Origin: Pseudofabraea citricarpa | Lineage: Eukaryota > Ascomycota > Leotiomycetes > Helotiales > Dermateaceae | Length of the DNA stretch: 64,000 nt | Direction of reading: 5' to 3' | Assembly: GCA_029641185.1 (NCBI GenBank) | Contig: JAPWGK010000015.1 | Location: 1,175,704 to 1,239,703, forward strand | Shown: positions 12,394 to 24,415 of the stretch, one piece after another | Layout of the letters: every line of letters begins with the position of its first letter | Numbering within the stretch: position 1 is the first letter of the stretch | Notes under the pieces: generated by a model | The model's input: only the letters and a program-made list of their open reading frames with translations | The model's database searches: none | Told to the model about the DNA's origin: nothing | Translations under genes and position numbers: made by a program

Positions 12394-14061
12394 ACCAAAC
12401 GGATACTACGGTGTGCTTAGATTATGAATATAATATAGAGAGTTGTCTTATATCTGCCTTGTCTTACACGAAATATGCTGAATCCCCAAGTTCAATTACC
12501 GTTGATGATTTAGTCGTCATTTGTGTGGCGGAATCGACTTCCAAGCTTGGAACAAATATCTGAGGCTTGAAATGCTGAAAAACATGACGTTCGAGATGTA
12601 TCAATTCCCAGCTAGACTGCACGCTTGTATTCAGTGCAGGGAAACTTGGGAAATGATATTAAGAGCGAGGGCAGAAGCAAGAGCCTTCATCGTTGTGCAT
12701 GATTAAATTGAAGGTGGGATTCCGCGAAATTTGTGACAGCCAGAAGCGAGCGAAGGCTTGATGCAGGTGGTGCATATCTTCAACTAAGATCAGCACGAAA
12801 TCTAGCAGGTTTAAGGTAGTTTTATGCTAGCGGCATATTTAAACGCGACTGTATTACTTATCATAATAAAGCAAAATAAATATCAAATAAGTAAGTATTT
12901 TCGCATTAAAATAGAATAACCTCACATCGTAAACGAAAATACCTGTAAGCGAACTATACATTAATCGTACGCGACCGGTCTAAACTGCACCCAATAGACG
13001 CTCCCCTTGCAAGCTGGTGCCGTAATATGGCAGCAACTTCCGGGGCGTCGCGGGAAAACCTGTTATCTGAAGTACTTGAGCTTATTGGTAACCTCGCCAA
13101 ATACCGCACGGTACACCTGCGGGACTGGTATATACAGGAGCGTCAAAATGCCTAGAACTGCGACGACAAGCTTTCTATCCCCTGCGCTATCTGGGCAATT
13201 ACGCGCGAGCAGTGACGTGTCTCGCAGGCCGAGAGGCTGCGTAGTCTAAGATAGGCGCCACAACTCTCAAGAAACGTGAAGAAACCAAAACCATGTAGAC
13301 GCTGTGAAATCTCTTAGAATATAAGGCTAGAAGTGTGCTTGAAGTCGACTATACTCGAAGGACAAGTGGCAAAGGAAAACCCGGGTATAGTTTGTTCGGG
13401 TTTGTATTCCAAGGTGAGTTTTGGTATGTACCGTCACAGAGAAGATCTATAAAGCCTTTAAGAAAAACGCTGTCAAGCTCTGTATCTGAAATGTTATGTT
13501 GGCTGGGTTATTATTATAGAACCTCTCCTAAATTTTGACCTTTATAGATCTTAAACTGGCGATGAATAGTTTTTCTTGCCTACGAAGGTCTTTCTATTGC
13601 TCTTGGTCCGTTGTTGCTTTCGATATTGGTGCTTATCCTTGCTAGCTTCTCAATTGTCTATGTAGAAACTTTAGAACAGTACCTATATATAACCAGTAAA
13701 AGCTTGACTCTGTGACTGATAGTTTAAGAGGGGATCAATCACAACTATGAGTTGTAGTGTCACGTGTACGATAGTTAGCATATATAGCTTTTGCCTGGTG
13801 CAGAGTCTCCTAATAACATTATCATCATCCACAGACATACAATATGCAGCATTCGTCTTAGGCTAGCTGGTTGGTGACTTGGTTCAGGCAAAACTTGTTA
13901 TGCGTGTCTAGAGAGCGCAGGCGCCAAAACAGCCTTGTTAATGCTAGCATGACTTAACAAAATATATGAAAAGATTGTTTTATATCAACTGAATTTCACC
14001 CCCCGAACCTCTAGGTCACATAACAAAATCTTTGGCTTGGCGTTTTGATTATATAACAGGT
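12394..14061. other. Gene-free stretch
   Basis: About 1.7 kb without a supported gene. Short open frames at 12521-12706 and 13335-13538 have no start context, homology or splicing I can defend. The stretch 12830-12960 is noticeably AT-rich. It may contain old transposon debris, since a probable LTR follows directly, but I could not assign it. Confidence 0.35.
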
Positions 14062-14337
14062 TGTTAGTTAGCTGACTACCACTCGTCGACTACAGAGACT
14101 TTAGGCGGGCAGGCAAGAAGAATAGCAAATAACAGGGCTGTTACAAGGCGTAGCCCCTAGGCTATTTGTGCTTACTGCGCGTTTTGAGCTAATTGGCTTT
14201 ATCTTCGTACGCCCTATATAATTTGGTGCTTGTCGGACTATTCTTCTACTAGGTGAAGGTATCGGCCTGAACTTCACTGCCCCGAGCCTCTCTCGTGATT
14301 CAAATTCTTATCTCTCTCTAATGTCTAGCATTCTACG
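14062..14337 (+). mobile_element. Probable solo or truncated copia-type LTR
   Basis: The stretch opens with TGTTAGTTAG, contains a TATA-like CCTATATAAT about two thirds along, and has the C/T-rich 3' half common in fungal copia LTRs. It ends at about 14337 and is followed directly by GGGTATCAAC, similar to the initiator-Met primer binding site TGGTATCAGAG used by copia elements. No matching second LTR or pol was found in the window. The right boundary is approximate. Confidence 0.4.
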
Positions 14338-14612
14338 GGGTATCAACTAATGATTCCTGGCCAAAGACCAGAAGGGAAGAAATTGTGAGCATTTCATAGC
14401 ATCCAGGTTGATACCTAGCATCAAGCAAAAGGAAACACAAAATAGAGCTGCCGTTGCATGATTGTAGCTTCAAAAGCCAAACATAATAACTATACAGGCA
14501 TATATGATCTTATTTCACATCCTATGAATGTTGTTTCAGCTCAACTCAAGCTTTTTGGCTGTGTCTAAGTCCAACACTCCAGATGGACTTTAACTACGCT
14601 CATGTTGTCTTC

Positions 14613-15719
14613 CTAGCCGAGTTGGCCTTTAATGAAGCGGCTCTCGTCAACCACAAATCCGTAACCACGCTCAGAAAATTAGCATGCACACTATCTATGT
14701 GGGACGAAGTATCATACCGATATATCTTTGATACAAACATCTTGGCCACCAGGAGTGGTTGTACCACAGCAGTCTTCCAACATGACGCAGTCCAATCCCT
14801 GATAATAACAATCAAGTAAAGTTCCCAGCACACATTGGTTCGTGTTAACTCCAGCGAACAACAAGGTTTTGAATTCATTTCGTTGCAGAACTTCGGCGAA
14901 GGGTGTCTTAGCGCTCCACAGCCCGGAGACACGGGACTTTGGGCAGACGATGTCTGCTTTGATATTGTCGCGGTAAGATGACTCCAGGGGGCCGTATAAT
15001 TGAGCGTTCCATGATCCAAGCATAAGACAACGGCCCATGCCGTCACCTAAATCATCACCGAACCCTGTGCGGGGTTCATCCGGATCGGAAGGCGGGTCTG
15101 TGAACGTGCCGGCAAAACTGTTTAACGTCGCTGCTGGCATTGTGTCCAAGTCTTTGTCCTTCAACCCCCAACTCAGCCAGATAATCTAAAGGGAGCAAAT
15201 GTTAGTTTATGAAATGTAATAACATTTTCGGGCGAGCATAAATAAGAGAAACAAGGCGACCGAGAACGCTCTTATAGATTAGAGCCTCGGGCAGTGACAT
15301 AGGTAAGAAGAAAACACAGATACCTTGACACCAATTTCGCGGCATTTTCTGATAGCTCTAAGAGTATGGTCCACCGCAGCAAGGCCGGCAGGGTGAGTGT
15401 TGCACGATGGGTGTAGGAAATAGTTTTGCATATCGATGATGACCATAGCCGTTGCTTTGGGCGCGATTCGGACGGAAATGCCTTCGGGACCCTGGCTCGT
15501 GTCAAAGGAAAAGTAGTTTTCCGAAAGACCTCTAGTAAGATCGTATGTTTTTGTTGCTGGCGTATATTTCCACTCCCCACCAACTGGGCCAAAAGTGATG
15601 TCAGAACCCAGAGTTTTCACCTCATTAACACCTGTCGTTCCATTTGACGACTTCTTCATTGTTGATACACGTCTTCTGCCTAGGTCCCTTAACATCTTCA
15701 ATCCGTGCAAGCATCCCAT
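14613..15719 (-). CDS. Isochorismatase-like cysteine hydrolase (copy 1)
   Basis: Exons 15719-15324, 15185-14718 and 14669-14613 join in frame (both introns phase 0) to give 306 residues, within the usual range for the larger fungal members. The isochorismatase/nicotinamidase-type catalytic triad is visible: Asp96 in VIIDMQNYF, Lys215 in CPKSRVSGLW, and Cys250 in FAGVNTNQCVL. The segment TFGPVGGEWKY before the core is typical of this fungal group. No signal peptide, so probably cytosolic. The true start could instead be the Met at residue 21. The substrate (an amide, or isochorismate-like compound) cannot be told. A second, more distant member lies at 22294-23244. Confidence 0.85.
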
Positions 15720-16272
15720 TTTGACGTTTGAATTTCCGCTGCAAAGAGAGACTCCGACAAAGTCAAAGGTCTAAAGTCTTAGGGTGGGCAGGATCAAGTA
15801 ATGCGCTCGTTCATTATCACTTAATAGTCACCGTTATTATCCGTGAATCATATTCCCGTGGATAATATCTGCTGGCTTGAATATTAAGGAAGGTTGAAAA
15901 ATGGTTACTAGGACTGGAAGCGGTAGCAGATGAATGTTATGCTAAGTTCGTGTTCTGCAGATTAGTGCTAGCCTAAATTGGTTTAGCATGCCTCCGATGC
16001 ACAAGGCTGCTTGCTACGACTGGCACCTCTTGTATTTAAATGCTTTTCTCTGCTATAATAGTTCTTCTCTCTTCAACTACCTAGATAATCAATGTATATA
16101 ACCTATTCAGGCCTTCTTATATCGCCAGCTACCTTAGTAAGATGTATGTCCCCTTCGTAAGAAAATATAAACTCAAGAACATCCTATAAACTATCTTCAC
16201 TTCAAATTATACGTCTATATTCACGGGAAACAAATGACTTTCTAATACCCGTAAAATAACAATTTAACACTA
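15720..16272. promoter_or_regulatory. Upstream region of isochorismatase-like gene 1
   Basis: This 553-bp gap lies between the start of the hydrolase gene and the 3' end of the next minus-strand gene. It should hold the hydrolase promoter and the neighbour's terminator. I see no further gene or named site. Confidence 0.35.
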
Positions 16273-17295
16273 TCAAGCAGCTGGCTTGACAGCTGGTTTG
16301 ACACTCACAGCAAGTTGAGCCGCAGAAAGCCCAATTTGCACTAAAGCTAATATTAAGGCGATAATACCAACGATTGACACAACCCAGAACGTGAACCATT
16401 TAGGTTCATCCCTCTTATCTTTCCAGAAACTCCAGAAGGTTCTCGGTCTCTGTCTGAGATTAGATTCCTGGAGTTTCAGGAGACGATGCCCTAGTAAGGG
16501 CAAGTCGTTCATAGTATACTCCTCCTGCTTCCGCAGACTGCCATCAAGGTTGACACAGAAGCTAGGCCATAGTGTGGAAGGTAGTCCAGCTATTTCAGCA
16601 GACGAAGTGTTTTTCGAGCAGAGGATTTCCAACAACGGGTCCATCGTATTTGTGTCGTCGCCATTTGTGTGCGTTTTTACAATCTTGAAAAGCTTGCAAG
16701 ACGCCGCGTTGACCGATGGTAACGTCGCGAGATTGTCAAGGTCATACATTTCAGCTAAACCTCCAGCCCGGGGGGACCTCTTGCGCTTCCAAAACTTTTT
16801 GAAATTTGAAAACTACACGACAGTGTAAGCAGTGTGCCCCAATTCTGACTTCATCCTAGTAACATATCACTGTTATGGGGCTTAGACAAGGTCCTACATA
16901 CCCTCGCATTGCTTGGTCAGCTGCTCGTGTAGGATGTGCAGGAATTGCAGGACATTCGCAGAGGGGGTAGCCATATCAAGGTGTCTAAAGCTGGCTAGAG
17001 TTCTGGTAGAGGCTTTCCGTGTCCTGGAAGAAAGGCAATTATCGTGTGCAGGAAGTTGTGGCGCTCCGTGCATGAGATCTTCAAGAAACATGGCTAGATC
17101 AAGAGCTTTACATACTCTTGATTGATGGTCGATAGTGATGAACAATGAGGTGGGGGTGGGGGCAGCGACCTCGATTGGCAAGGCTCTGCTCATGATGTCC
17201 AGTCCAGTCGACGAGATACGCGAGCAACCATGGAAAAGAAAGTATGCCATAATGGACGAAGCGGCTACGAATACAGCCGTGGCAGTCTTGCCCAT
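16273..17295 (-). CDS. Putative tail-anchored membrane protein of unknown function
   Basis: Two exons, 17295-16902 and 16754-16273, joined by a phase-1 intron, encode about 291 residues. The ATG at 17295 is the first in frame. The N-terminus (about residues 5-20) is hydrophobic and could be a signal anchor. The C-terminus has a basic, Trp-rich segment (SFWKDKRDEPKWFTFW) followed by a single strong membrane helix of about 20 residues and a short tail. This C-terminal arrangement is common in a family of uncharacterised fungal proteins often found near HET/NLR genes; that link is from memory, not a search. The N-terminal half looks shorter than in such relatives, so the gene may be truncated. 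No enzymatic motif seen. Confidence 0.6.
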
Positions 17296-17724
17296 CTTCC
17301 TTGCGGACAACGGCAACAACGGCACAGAGGAATGGACCAAGATTAGATGTGGATGAAGATCATGCCAACAGAGTTCATAGGGGTGGGCGGCGTTCGGGTA
17401 ATTGAACCGACAGGAATTTGGTGAAGTTATATATGTCTTTCATAAAGTCTACTTCGTGATACGAATTCACTTGCTTTGACCTGTCTTTTGTAATCGATCG
17501 TTAGTAATCACAGCATTTGGATATGACATGGCCTTTGATACTGTACTACCACCCACTAGGTCTCTTGCTCCTGCACCCTCACTGTTATATTGGGAAGGGT
17601 TGCCTTGAGACCGGCTTAAAGACACGCCCGGCTTGTAAAGGAGGTTTATGAAGGGAGAGATTTCGACCCGCTCAAGTAAAGCCTCGCTGTGTTGCGGGCC
17701 ATCATTCAGCTAACCATCATACAG
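17296..17724. other. Intergenic stretch
   Basis: A 429-bp stretch between the membrane-protein gene and the oxidase fragment. No gene seen. The missing 5' part of the oxidase should lie here if the gene were complete, but no matching frame is present. Confidence 0.35.
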
Positions 17725-17995
17725 CATTTGGAAGGTTCTAAAGGGCCCGAACAATGACTGGCCACTGGCAGTCTACGACTTCTCAACGATAGATCTGGAC
17801 GAAGATGTGATGACAAATGATGCAGTACATTTGCAGCGAACTGGAGAGAATTGGCTCATACATCCAAGCGATAGACATCGTTGGTATTGTCTCAACGGAA
17901 TGATGCCTGATGATGCGATCGTGTTCCGAAACACTGATTTCAAAGAACTTCTATCTTATGAGAATGACAAGACCCTCCATCCAGAACCAATCTGA
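17725..17995 (+). pseudogene. C-terminal fragment of a CmcJ/AsaB-type hydroxylase/desaturase
   Basis: A frame of about 89 codons starts right after an intron-like acceptor (CTAACC...CAG at 17710-17724) and ends at TGA 17993. It reads WKVLKGPNNDWPLAVYDF, then GENWLIHPSDRHRWYCLNG and DDAIVFRNTD. This matches the C-terminal part of the CmcJ/AsaB (GA4-desaturase-like) non-heme oxidase family. In that family a long N-terminal part precedes this block; none is readable upstream, so this is a remnant. These enzymes act in fungal secondary metabolism, but no backbone synthase is in the window. The strand upstream could be scrambled beyond recognition. Confidence 0.6.
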
Positions 17996-18392
17996 CAAAC
18001 AGTACAGGTTCTTTCCATGTTGCATTCTTCAATCCCAGCTCTAAGACCAATCCACGAGAACGTGTGGAAGTCAGGGTCGCTGCTTTCAGGGACTGATATA
18101 GTTATCTCGCGCATTTGAACACGAAGAAGTAAAGTGCTGTATTTACCTTATCGCCTGTAATTTCTCAGCAGGGTAGATCCACATCCTAGCAGGTGGCATC
18201 TTTTCCACTCATCGCGTGGGGTTGGAACATCCATCCCATCACCCCGCAGCCACAAACACCTCTTTCTCTCTTGGATCCATCACAGCCGCCCTGACTATAT
18301 GGGTAATTTGTTACACATATCCTAGCTCAGATTTCTGTTGAAAATATTGCCCCTCCTTCCAGCTATCTGGTGGATGTGCATCGACGTTCAAA
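17996..18392. other. Upstream region of the NLR-like relic
   Basis: A 397-bp stretch with C/T-rich tracts near 18240-18290 and 18340-18360, consistent with a former promoter of the following gene. No coding signal. Confidence 0.3.
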
Positions 18393-21300
18393 ATGGAATC
18401 CGCAGATTCGTAAGTTCCTTTTTTCCAGGTTCCACTCCGGGTAATGAGTCTCAGTGACGAATCCTACACTGTTAAGTGGGATGGCAGTTTGGAGCAGATT
18501 CTAGAGCCCCTTAAGCCTGATAACGTCCAACAGATTCTAGCGATGAAAGATATTCAAGATATGAGGGACTATCTGACAAATCTGCTGCCAGGAGGAGGAT
18601 GTTATGAGCAGCATACAAAGCATGCTACAGCTACAGTCTTGCCATCTCTTCAACCGTACGAAGTATTCGTCAATTTCTTCGAAAAACAGTTTCCTACCCT
18701 GCCGAGAACATTGGTTGCATGGGATTTGCTGCGATTGAATCTAGTGGTAAGGACCACTTTTTTAATGGAACTTTTTTGGTCAATTGTAATACATTATTTT
18801 GAGTACGCGTTGACGGAAGTTATGTAGTTTGTATCCGATTCTTCACAGGGCTTGAACTTTGTCGCGCCGATGATCAAAGAATTCGGGAAGAAACTAGAAC
18901 TTTTCAATGAATACGTTGCCAGCGGTGGCAAACTAAAGCAGATCAAAAAACGGCCCTTGATGTTCATGTTGTGTTGACTGTTTTCTTCGCGGCAGCTGTT
19001 CATTTTTTCGAAGTCACCAATATTACGGGTATGTCTTTGACGCTTGATATGTGACGATCTTCCAGCTCAAGCTCACTTAAACTTAGGACAGAGTCTAGAT
19101 TGGACGATACTCGACCGGAGTTACAACAATGCTATCCAAAACATTGACAGCTTGTTCCATCATATAGATGCGCTGACACGATTATCCAAACGTAATGCTA
19201 TGGGAAAGCAGTTCTTGGGCCGGGATAGCATTACTGAGAAAATCGGCAATTCCTTCACCCAGATCCTGGCAAGTCGGTGTTCACAGCGCTGGCACTATAT
19301 GGAGTTGGAGGCATCGGCAAAAGTCATGTGGCGCTAAAGTATGCCCATTTCAGGTTGACAAGACGAACCATTGATGCTGTTCTTTGGATCCATAGCTGCT
19401 CTGGCCCTGGGGCTCTCACAAACTGGGAGAGAGAAGCAAGCCGAGAATCGCATCATCGTACTGAACTGGCTTCAACAGACAGATAAGCGCTTGTATACCG
19501 TATGATCTGAATTATATAACGAAATACTGTATGTAAGATGCTTCTGGTTGTTGATATTTGGCAATGTCGAGGACCACCATCTACTACTCGGTTATTGGCC
19601 GCCAGCATATGCCAAAGGATCAATAATCATCACGACTCGCAATCATAATATGCAGTACGGCCCTGCAGATGGGGGTATAGAGATTCCTTCTTTTGACAAC
19701 AAGCATGGCTCTAATTTGCTACTTCACCTCCTTCGATTGGATGTGCTCGACGCCGTGAATGCTAGCGAGGTGGCCTCTGCTGAAGAGCTCTCTTCTTAAT
19801 TCGGTGGCCATGCTCTTGCGCTGTCTATAATGGCCGGCCTTATACAGAAGATATCATGGTCAATTAAAATGTTCCTGCCCGTGTATGAGGAAAACAAGAG
19901 CAACTTTCACGGCTCAGAGCGTCGACCGAGTGCACTGCCAGCAATCTGGAGGCTCTCTTTTGAGTCCATGGACGAACAGGGGCCAGCACTACTTGGAATT
20001 ATCGCATATTTCAATCCTGACGTTATCCCAACTGAGATTTTGTTCCAGCGGAGCCCGAGTCACTTCCAGAATGTCTGCGCGACTTCATGAATGACTTGGA
20101 TTTCGGTGAGGTCATAGAACCACTTCTCACCTTGGCCTTGATCAACAGAGATAAAGAATCGAAGGCCTTTTCCGTATACCCGCTTGTATAGACACAATAT
20201 AGGTACCACTTGAGCCGAGTTAACCGGCAAATTGCGTTCAATAATGCAGTCAAATTGCTGTATCGTGGCTTTGACAGAGTCAGTAATCAGCTATATGACA
20301 GGCGGGCACGTTGCCAGATGTATATCCAACAGATATTCTCTCTTCGAAATCAATACCAAGAGGAGAGAACTGATGCGGGGGGTGTTAGACCAACGGTGCT
20401 CTTGTGCGGACTTTCTCGCAGCTCTCGGTGTGTAACCCAACGTGCTGCTGTTCAACAAAAACTGACTCAAGTGCGGTTCGCAGCTACCTGATTGAGACGG
20501 CGAACTATGCTGAACTAGAGAAACATTCGACAATTGCAAGATCAGCTTTTGATGCACTTCCGGCCGATACCAAAGAGCGTCATAGAGAGCTACTCGGCAG
20601 CATCCTCGGCTCTTTAGGCCTTCTATGGGGCCACCGCGGTTTCTTCGAACGAGGCGCGTCATGCATCCGTGACTCTAATGAGATATACGAGAAATTGCAG
20701 CAACAATCTCCGACTGACAAAACTTGGTCGTCTGATAGAGCTTGGGGTGATATTGACCTAGGAAACCTTGTTGCCTCTGCCGGAAATTGCGAAGAAGCGC
20801 TTTCACTGGAGCTGAATGGTGAGAAGGCGATGGCAGTGCTAAAGCAGGAAGGCAAGGAAGATGAATCGTCTCTGGGAATCATCTGGCAAAACATAGCAAG
20901 ATGCTATACCTTTCTAGGCCAATTCGAGAAAGCTCGCGAGAGACTTAGTCAGGCGCTAGAATATTGCGAACGCTCCAATAATTGGGCGATGTTGGCTTTG
21001 TAAGTTTTTAAGTTCCCCTATTCTCCTTCTTCTAGCTCCTACTAATTTGGAATCATTCTCTAGCAATTTATACGTGAAAGGGAATTTGGATCGCAAGCAA
21101 GGGCGACTTGAAGATGCACGAGCAGCATATATGAAAGCACAGACTACTTGGATTCAAGGTGGCAAGCTCAAAACCCGTCATTTTCATGGGGCTTGCGTTT
21201 ACAAACTTGGCTGCCTATCTGACAAAGAAAAGACAGAGGAAGCAATGTCAGTACTTGTTGGCCTGATTCTTCATTTGCTTTTGTCTGACTTCTCTTTTAG

Positions 21301-21573
21301 CAAGCATCTTCGAGAAGCTTTAGTCATCGCCAAATTGAAGAACGAGACAATGATGGGAGATCATGGACGTGTGTTGAACAAGCTGGCTACTGTTTTGAAG
21401 AAAACTCAAGGCGGGGAAGTTGAGGCAACTGAGAAAGCACGAGAGGCATTGCAGATGCTAATGGGGAGCAGGCTGAGTCTGGGAAGCGATCAAAGTCAAA
21501 CAGAGAGCTGGATTGCGATGTTACCGGAGATTCTGACCAGAGGCTTTATGATGGATTGGCTTACATTCTCTAG
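18393..21573 (+). pseudogene. NLR-like (NB-ARC plus TPR) gene broken by frameshifts and stops
   Basis: The order of parts is that of a fungal STAND/NLR protein. An unrecognised helical N-terminus comes first (ATG at 18444, or at 18393 with a very short intron). The NB-ARC core follows, with Walker A YGVGGIGKSHVALKYA at about 19298-19345, a Walker B-like WLLIFGNVEDHHLLL near 19545, and GSIIITTRN. Next is the winged-helix region (FGGHALALS, LPAIWRLSFESMD), and then TPR-like helices at about 20480-21003 and 21060-21450. Disruptions: shifts near 18945, 19270 and 19430; TAA at 19797-19799; a shift near 20065; TAG at 20189-20191 inside LV-TQYRYHLS; and further shifts near 20400 and 21450. The last frame ends YDGLAYIL at TAG 21571. 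Introns are recognisable at about 18750-18850, 19030-19087 and 21002-21063. NLRs sense non-self or mediate heterokaryon incompatibility; this copy should be dead unless the assembly is faulty. Confidence 0.8.
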
Positions 21574-22293
21574 CGCTAGCTTCAGGCATGATGAGGGCTC
21601 TCAGTTCCAACTCACACGCCAAGATCGAACAGCACGGGAGAAAACAGGTGCGTGGACTGGAAGATAGTGTGACAACGAAAAAAACCGAATTCACGGGACG
21701 CGACCGGATACATTGCAGGCATTTACAACGCTGATCAAGCTCATAGTTAACTAATTGTGACGCTCATCCGTAGCAACTGAGAAGATCGAGAAAATAGACA
21801 TATGAAATAAATGAGGTGCATTTGATATATTATTTCGCACGACTTGTACGTGTGCATGTTACGCGGCACCGAGACCGACTAGCTATTGCTGCAGTAGAGG
21901 CTGGTGCATATTGATGAGGTTCGAGGGGTATCTCTATCATCTACCTATGGTACCACGCGTCTCAACCGCACCTTTTCTCGAAAGGGCTGCCCGCAGCAAG
22001 CGACTGATGTTCAAAAGTCGTGGAATGCTTGTTGCATATGTCATATCATTGAACCTCTTGACAAAGCCTATTGCTTCGCGGAGTCGACCCGCTGAAGTTT
22101 AGAGATTCATGGTTCAGCGAGCTTTTCGGTTTCTTCTGAAGGTAAGTCAGGCCATCTTGGATCCTTTGAATGAGCACAACAAATCTCCTCTCTATAATAA
22201 AGATTCGAAGAGGTTTTATGTCTGACTGTTTTTGAGTGTAACAATCTACTCAGATATTCTCCAGGACGAGCCAGTCTATTTCCCAAGCCCCTC
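21574..22293. other. Intergenic stretch, promoter of isochorismatase-like gene 2
   Basis: This 720-bp stretch holds two overlapping open frames of about 63 codons (21904-22102). Neither has a signal peptide, recognisable domain or splice support, so I treat them as chance. The rest is presumably the upstream region of the hydrolase gene. Confidence 0.35.
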
Positions 22294-23244
22294 ATGGCCG
22301 CTTCATTACCTACGATGGCTGCAAACGCGTCAATATCTGGCCTTGTGGTCGGCAATGGAAGCTCGAATTTTTGGCTTTTCGACCCGCAAAGGGGCTTCGA
22401 TTTGACACATCCATCTACCCCCGAGGGCCCTGCCATGTCGAAGCAATTTCAGCTCTTGACATCGACTGCGCCTGTCATGATTGCGCCAGAAAAGACTGCC
22501 TTGGTTGTCATAGACATGCAGAACTATTTTCTCTCGGAGGGTATGAACAATCCACGAGGACCAGCTCATGACGCCGAAGACCTGCTCTTGTCCGATGCTT
22601 TCCCTGCGGCGCGCAAAGCAGGCATCCAGATCATCCATGTCACATGGGGCATTTCGGACGAGGAGCTGGCCGTCTTGCCGCCAGTGATCTTTCGAATATT
22701 TGGCTATGATGAGACCAGCGAGAGTTGGAATTCGGCCCATGAGGTCGAGAATGGCGCTGGCAAGGAATATCCTCTGAAAGTCACAGTCGGCGATGACATC
22801 GGCCATGCCAAGTTCCCCGACGGCTCGACATCTCCTGCGGGACGCTTGTTGATGCGTGATCAATGGAATACAGCGCTGCATGAGCCTCTCCAGAAGGAAT
22901 TCGAGAAGTCGCAATCATCGTCGTTGCCAGATCAGCGGTTCCACAAAGCGCGACTGTCCGGGTTCTGGGGTGGTGACACAGCTGCCTTACGATTTCTTAA
23001 CGAAAAAAAGATCACAACCCTCCTCTTCACCGGCGTTAACATAGATCAATGTGTTCTTGCGTCGATTCAAGATGCTTCCAATATGGGTTTCGATACTATC
23101 CTGCTGAAGGACGGGTGCGCAACGGATAGTCCAGACAGTGCAATTCAGATGACGGAGTACAATTGCCGCAAGTCTTGGGGGTTTGTTTCGTCATGTAAGG
23201 CCTTGAAGGAAGGCGTCGAATCAGCAGCAACCGCTCACCTATGA
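22294..23244 (+). CDS. Isochorismatase-like cysteine hydrolase (copy 2)
   Basis: A single uninterrupted frame of 316 residues; the ATG at 22315 is an alternative start seven codons in. The core has the family's catalytic residues: Asp74 in VVIDMQNYF, Lys218 in FHKARLSGFWG, and Cys253 in TGVNIDQCVL. An insertion of about 70 residues (around 130-200) separates the Asp and Lys blocks and is longer than in compact bacterial members. No signal peptide. It differs from the copy at 14613-15719 in lacking introns and in most of its N-terminus, so the two are not a fresh duplication. It lies downstream of the NLR relic on the same strand. Substrate unknown. Confidence 0.88.
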   Translation: MAASLPTMAANASISGLVVGNGSSNFWLFDPQRGFDLTHPSTPEGPAMSKQFQLLTSTAPVMIAPEKTALVVIDMQNYFLSEGMNNPRGPAHDAEDLLLSDAFPAARKAGIQIIHVTWGISDEELAVLPPVIFRIFGYDETSESWNSAHEVENGAGKEYPLKVTVGDDIGHAKFPDGSTSPAGRLLMRDQWNTALHEPLQKEFEKSQSSSLPDQRFHKARLSGFWGGDTAALRFLNEKKITTLLFTGVNIDQCVLASIQDASNMGFDTILLKDGCATDSPDSAIQMTEYNCRKSWGFVSSCKALKEGVESAATAHL

Positions 23245-24415
23245 GGAATCAAATGTGGATTGCAATGAGAAGAAGCTTCCCTAAGTTGCATGTGACCCGT
23301 AATGAACCTCTAGCATTTGACCAACTTCGTAGCTTGACTTGCAACTATTCTTTTCTTCAGTCCAGCAATGCAAAATTCAATGCAACATCGAGAAGGCCTG
23401 CAAGCACAGGAATTCCATGCTTAGTGGGACAAGTTATATGTTAGGCTAATCTTTGGACTGTTTCTGGCTGTAGCAGCCGTATAGCTGATATTAGGATCTT
23501 GTGTTTCAAGTAGACATGAACCAGAATCATCCATGTCTGCTCTCTCTTCCTGAATGATGTTTCAACTCCTCTTGCTAGCGAGTCTCCGAGGAGAACTGGG
23601 AACCTTGCCATTTCAAACAGAAGATCTCTCGCAATTCTACTTTTATGTCCCGAACAAGTGCCCTTTAACTTCCTCCTAGGGTGAACACATGCGATGACAA
23701 ATTGTTATTATATTAAGCGAGGCATATTCTAAAACCTATACCTACCTTTAGCAAAGCCAGCGAAAAGTTTAATAAATCAACGATACTATTGGTATGGCTG
23801 CTTGCTGTTCCTTTTTAAAGGACGCTCGCTCGGACTGGATGTAAAATAGGAAAACATGTTTCTCTTTTGCAAGTCTCCTAAGAGCCCAGACTTTTTCAAA
23901 CAACTTCCAAAAAGCAAGGGGCTCTCTCACCGAGTGTTATCGTTGTGGAAGCGGATCACTACTCTATCTGGACGGAACGCGAGCCAGAGGGGCGGGGTCT
24001 GTCTACGCCCGCAGGAGTCTAGAGCCCCAAACATGGCTCGTTTGTCTTTCTATCTCACAAGTCAAAGTTGTGAGTTCGTTCTTTGCGATTTTCGCCAAGA
24101 GTCCTGCCCTCATATGAAGCCAGACATTTTGTCAACGCGCCCGTGGCCACAGATCCGAGACAACAGTTCGAAATTCCAAGTCGAATTATTCACGTGGTTT
24201 AAGTATCAGTTCAATCAAGTATGGTTTTAAATACACTAGTTCATGTACAGAGGTTGCAGCTTCGGATTATGTCTCATGTGGGTAGATTGACTGTACCGTA
24301 GCGTGATCGGACCTGCTGACTCATTAGTTAGTATACTACCATTTCCTTCCAAACCCAAACGCTCTCTCATTCATCCTCCACAAAACCTCATCAGTCTTGG
24401 AGCGAGACCACCATT
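23245..24415. promoter_or_regulatory. Intergenic stretch upstream of the kinase gene
   Basis: About 1.17 kb between the hydrolase stop and the kinase start. An open frame of 124 codons (23856-24230) has no domain or signal that I recognise and lies where the kinase promoter and leader should be. C/T-rich stretches around 24340-24410 resemble a fungal transcription-start region. Confidence 0.4.

Noticed and set aside
12521..12706. Open frame of 61 codons
   Set aside because: No recognisable domain, signal or splice context, and no support from neighbours.
13335..13538. Open frame of 67 codons with a vague resemblance to a retroelement RNase H
   Set aside because: No diagnostic motif could be matched; the likeness is too weak to call.
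14338..14416. Short inverted repeat GGTATCAAC ... GTTGATACC
   Set aside because: Nine bases with a 60-bp loop can arise by chance; the left half is better explained as a primer-binding-site remnant after the LTR.
21904..22102. Two overlapping 63-codon frames
   Set aside because: They overlap in different frames, and neither has a signal peptide or domain.
23856..24230. Open frame of 124 codons upstream of the kinase
   Set aside because: Composition and position look like promoter and leader sequence; no domain or codon bias that I can see.
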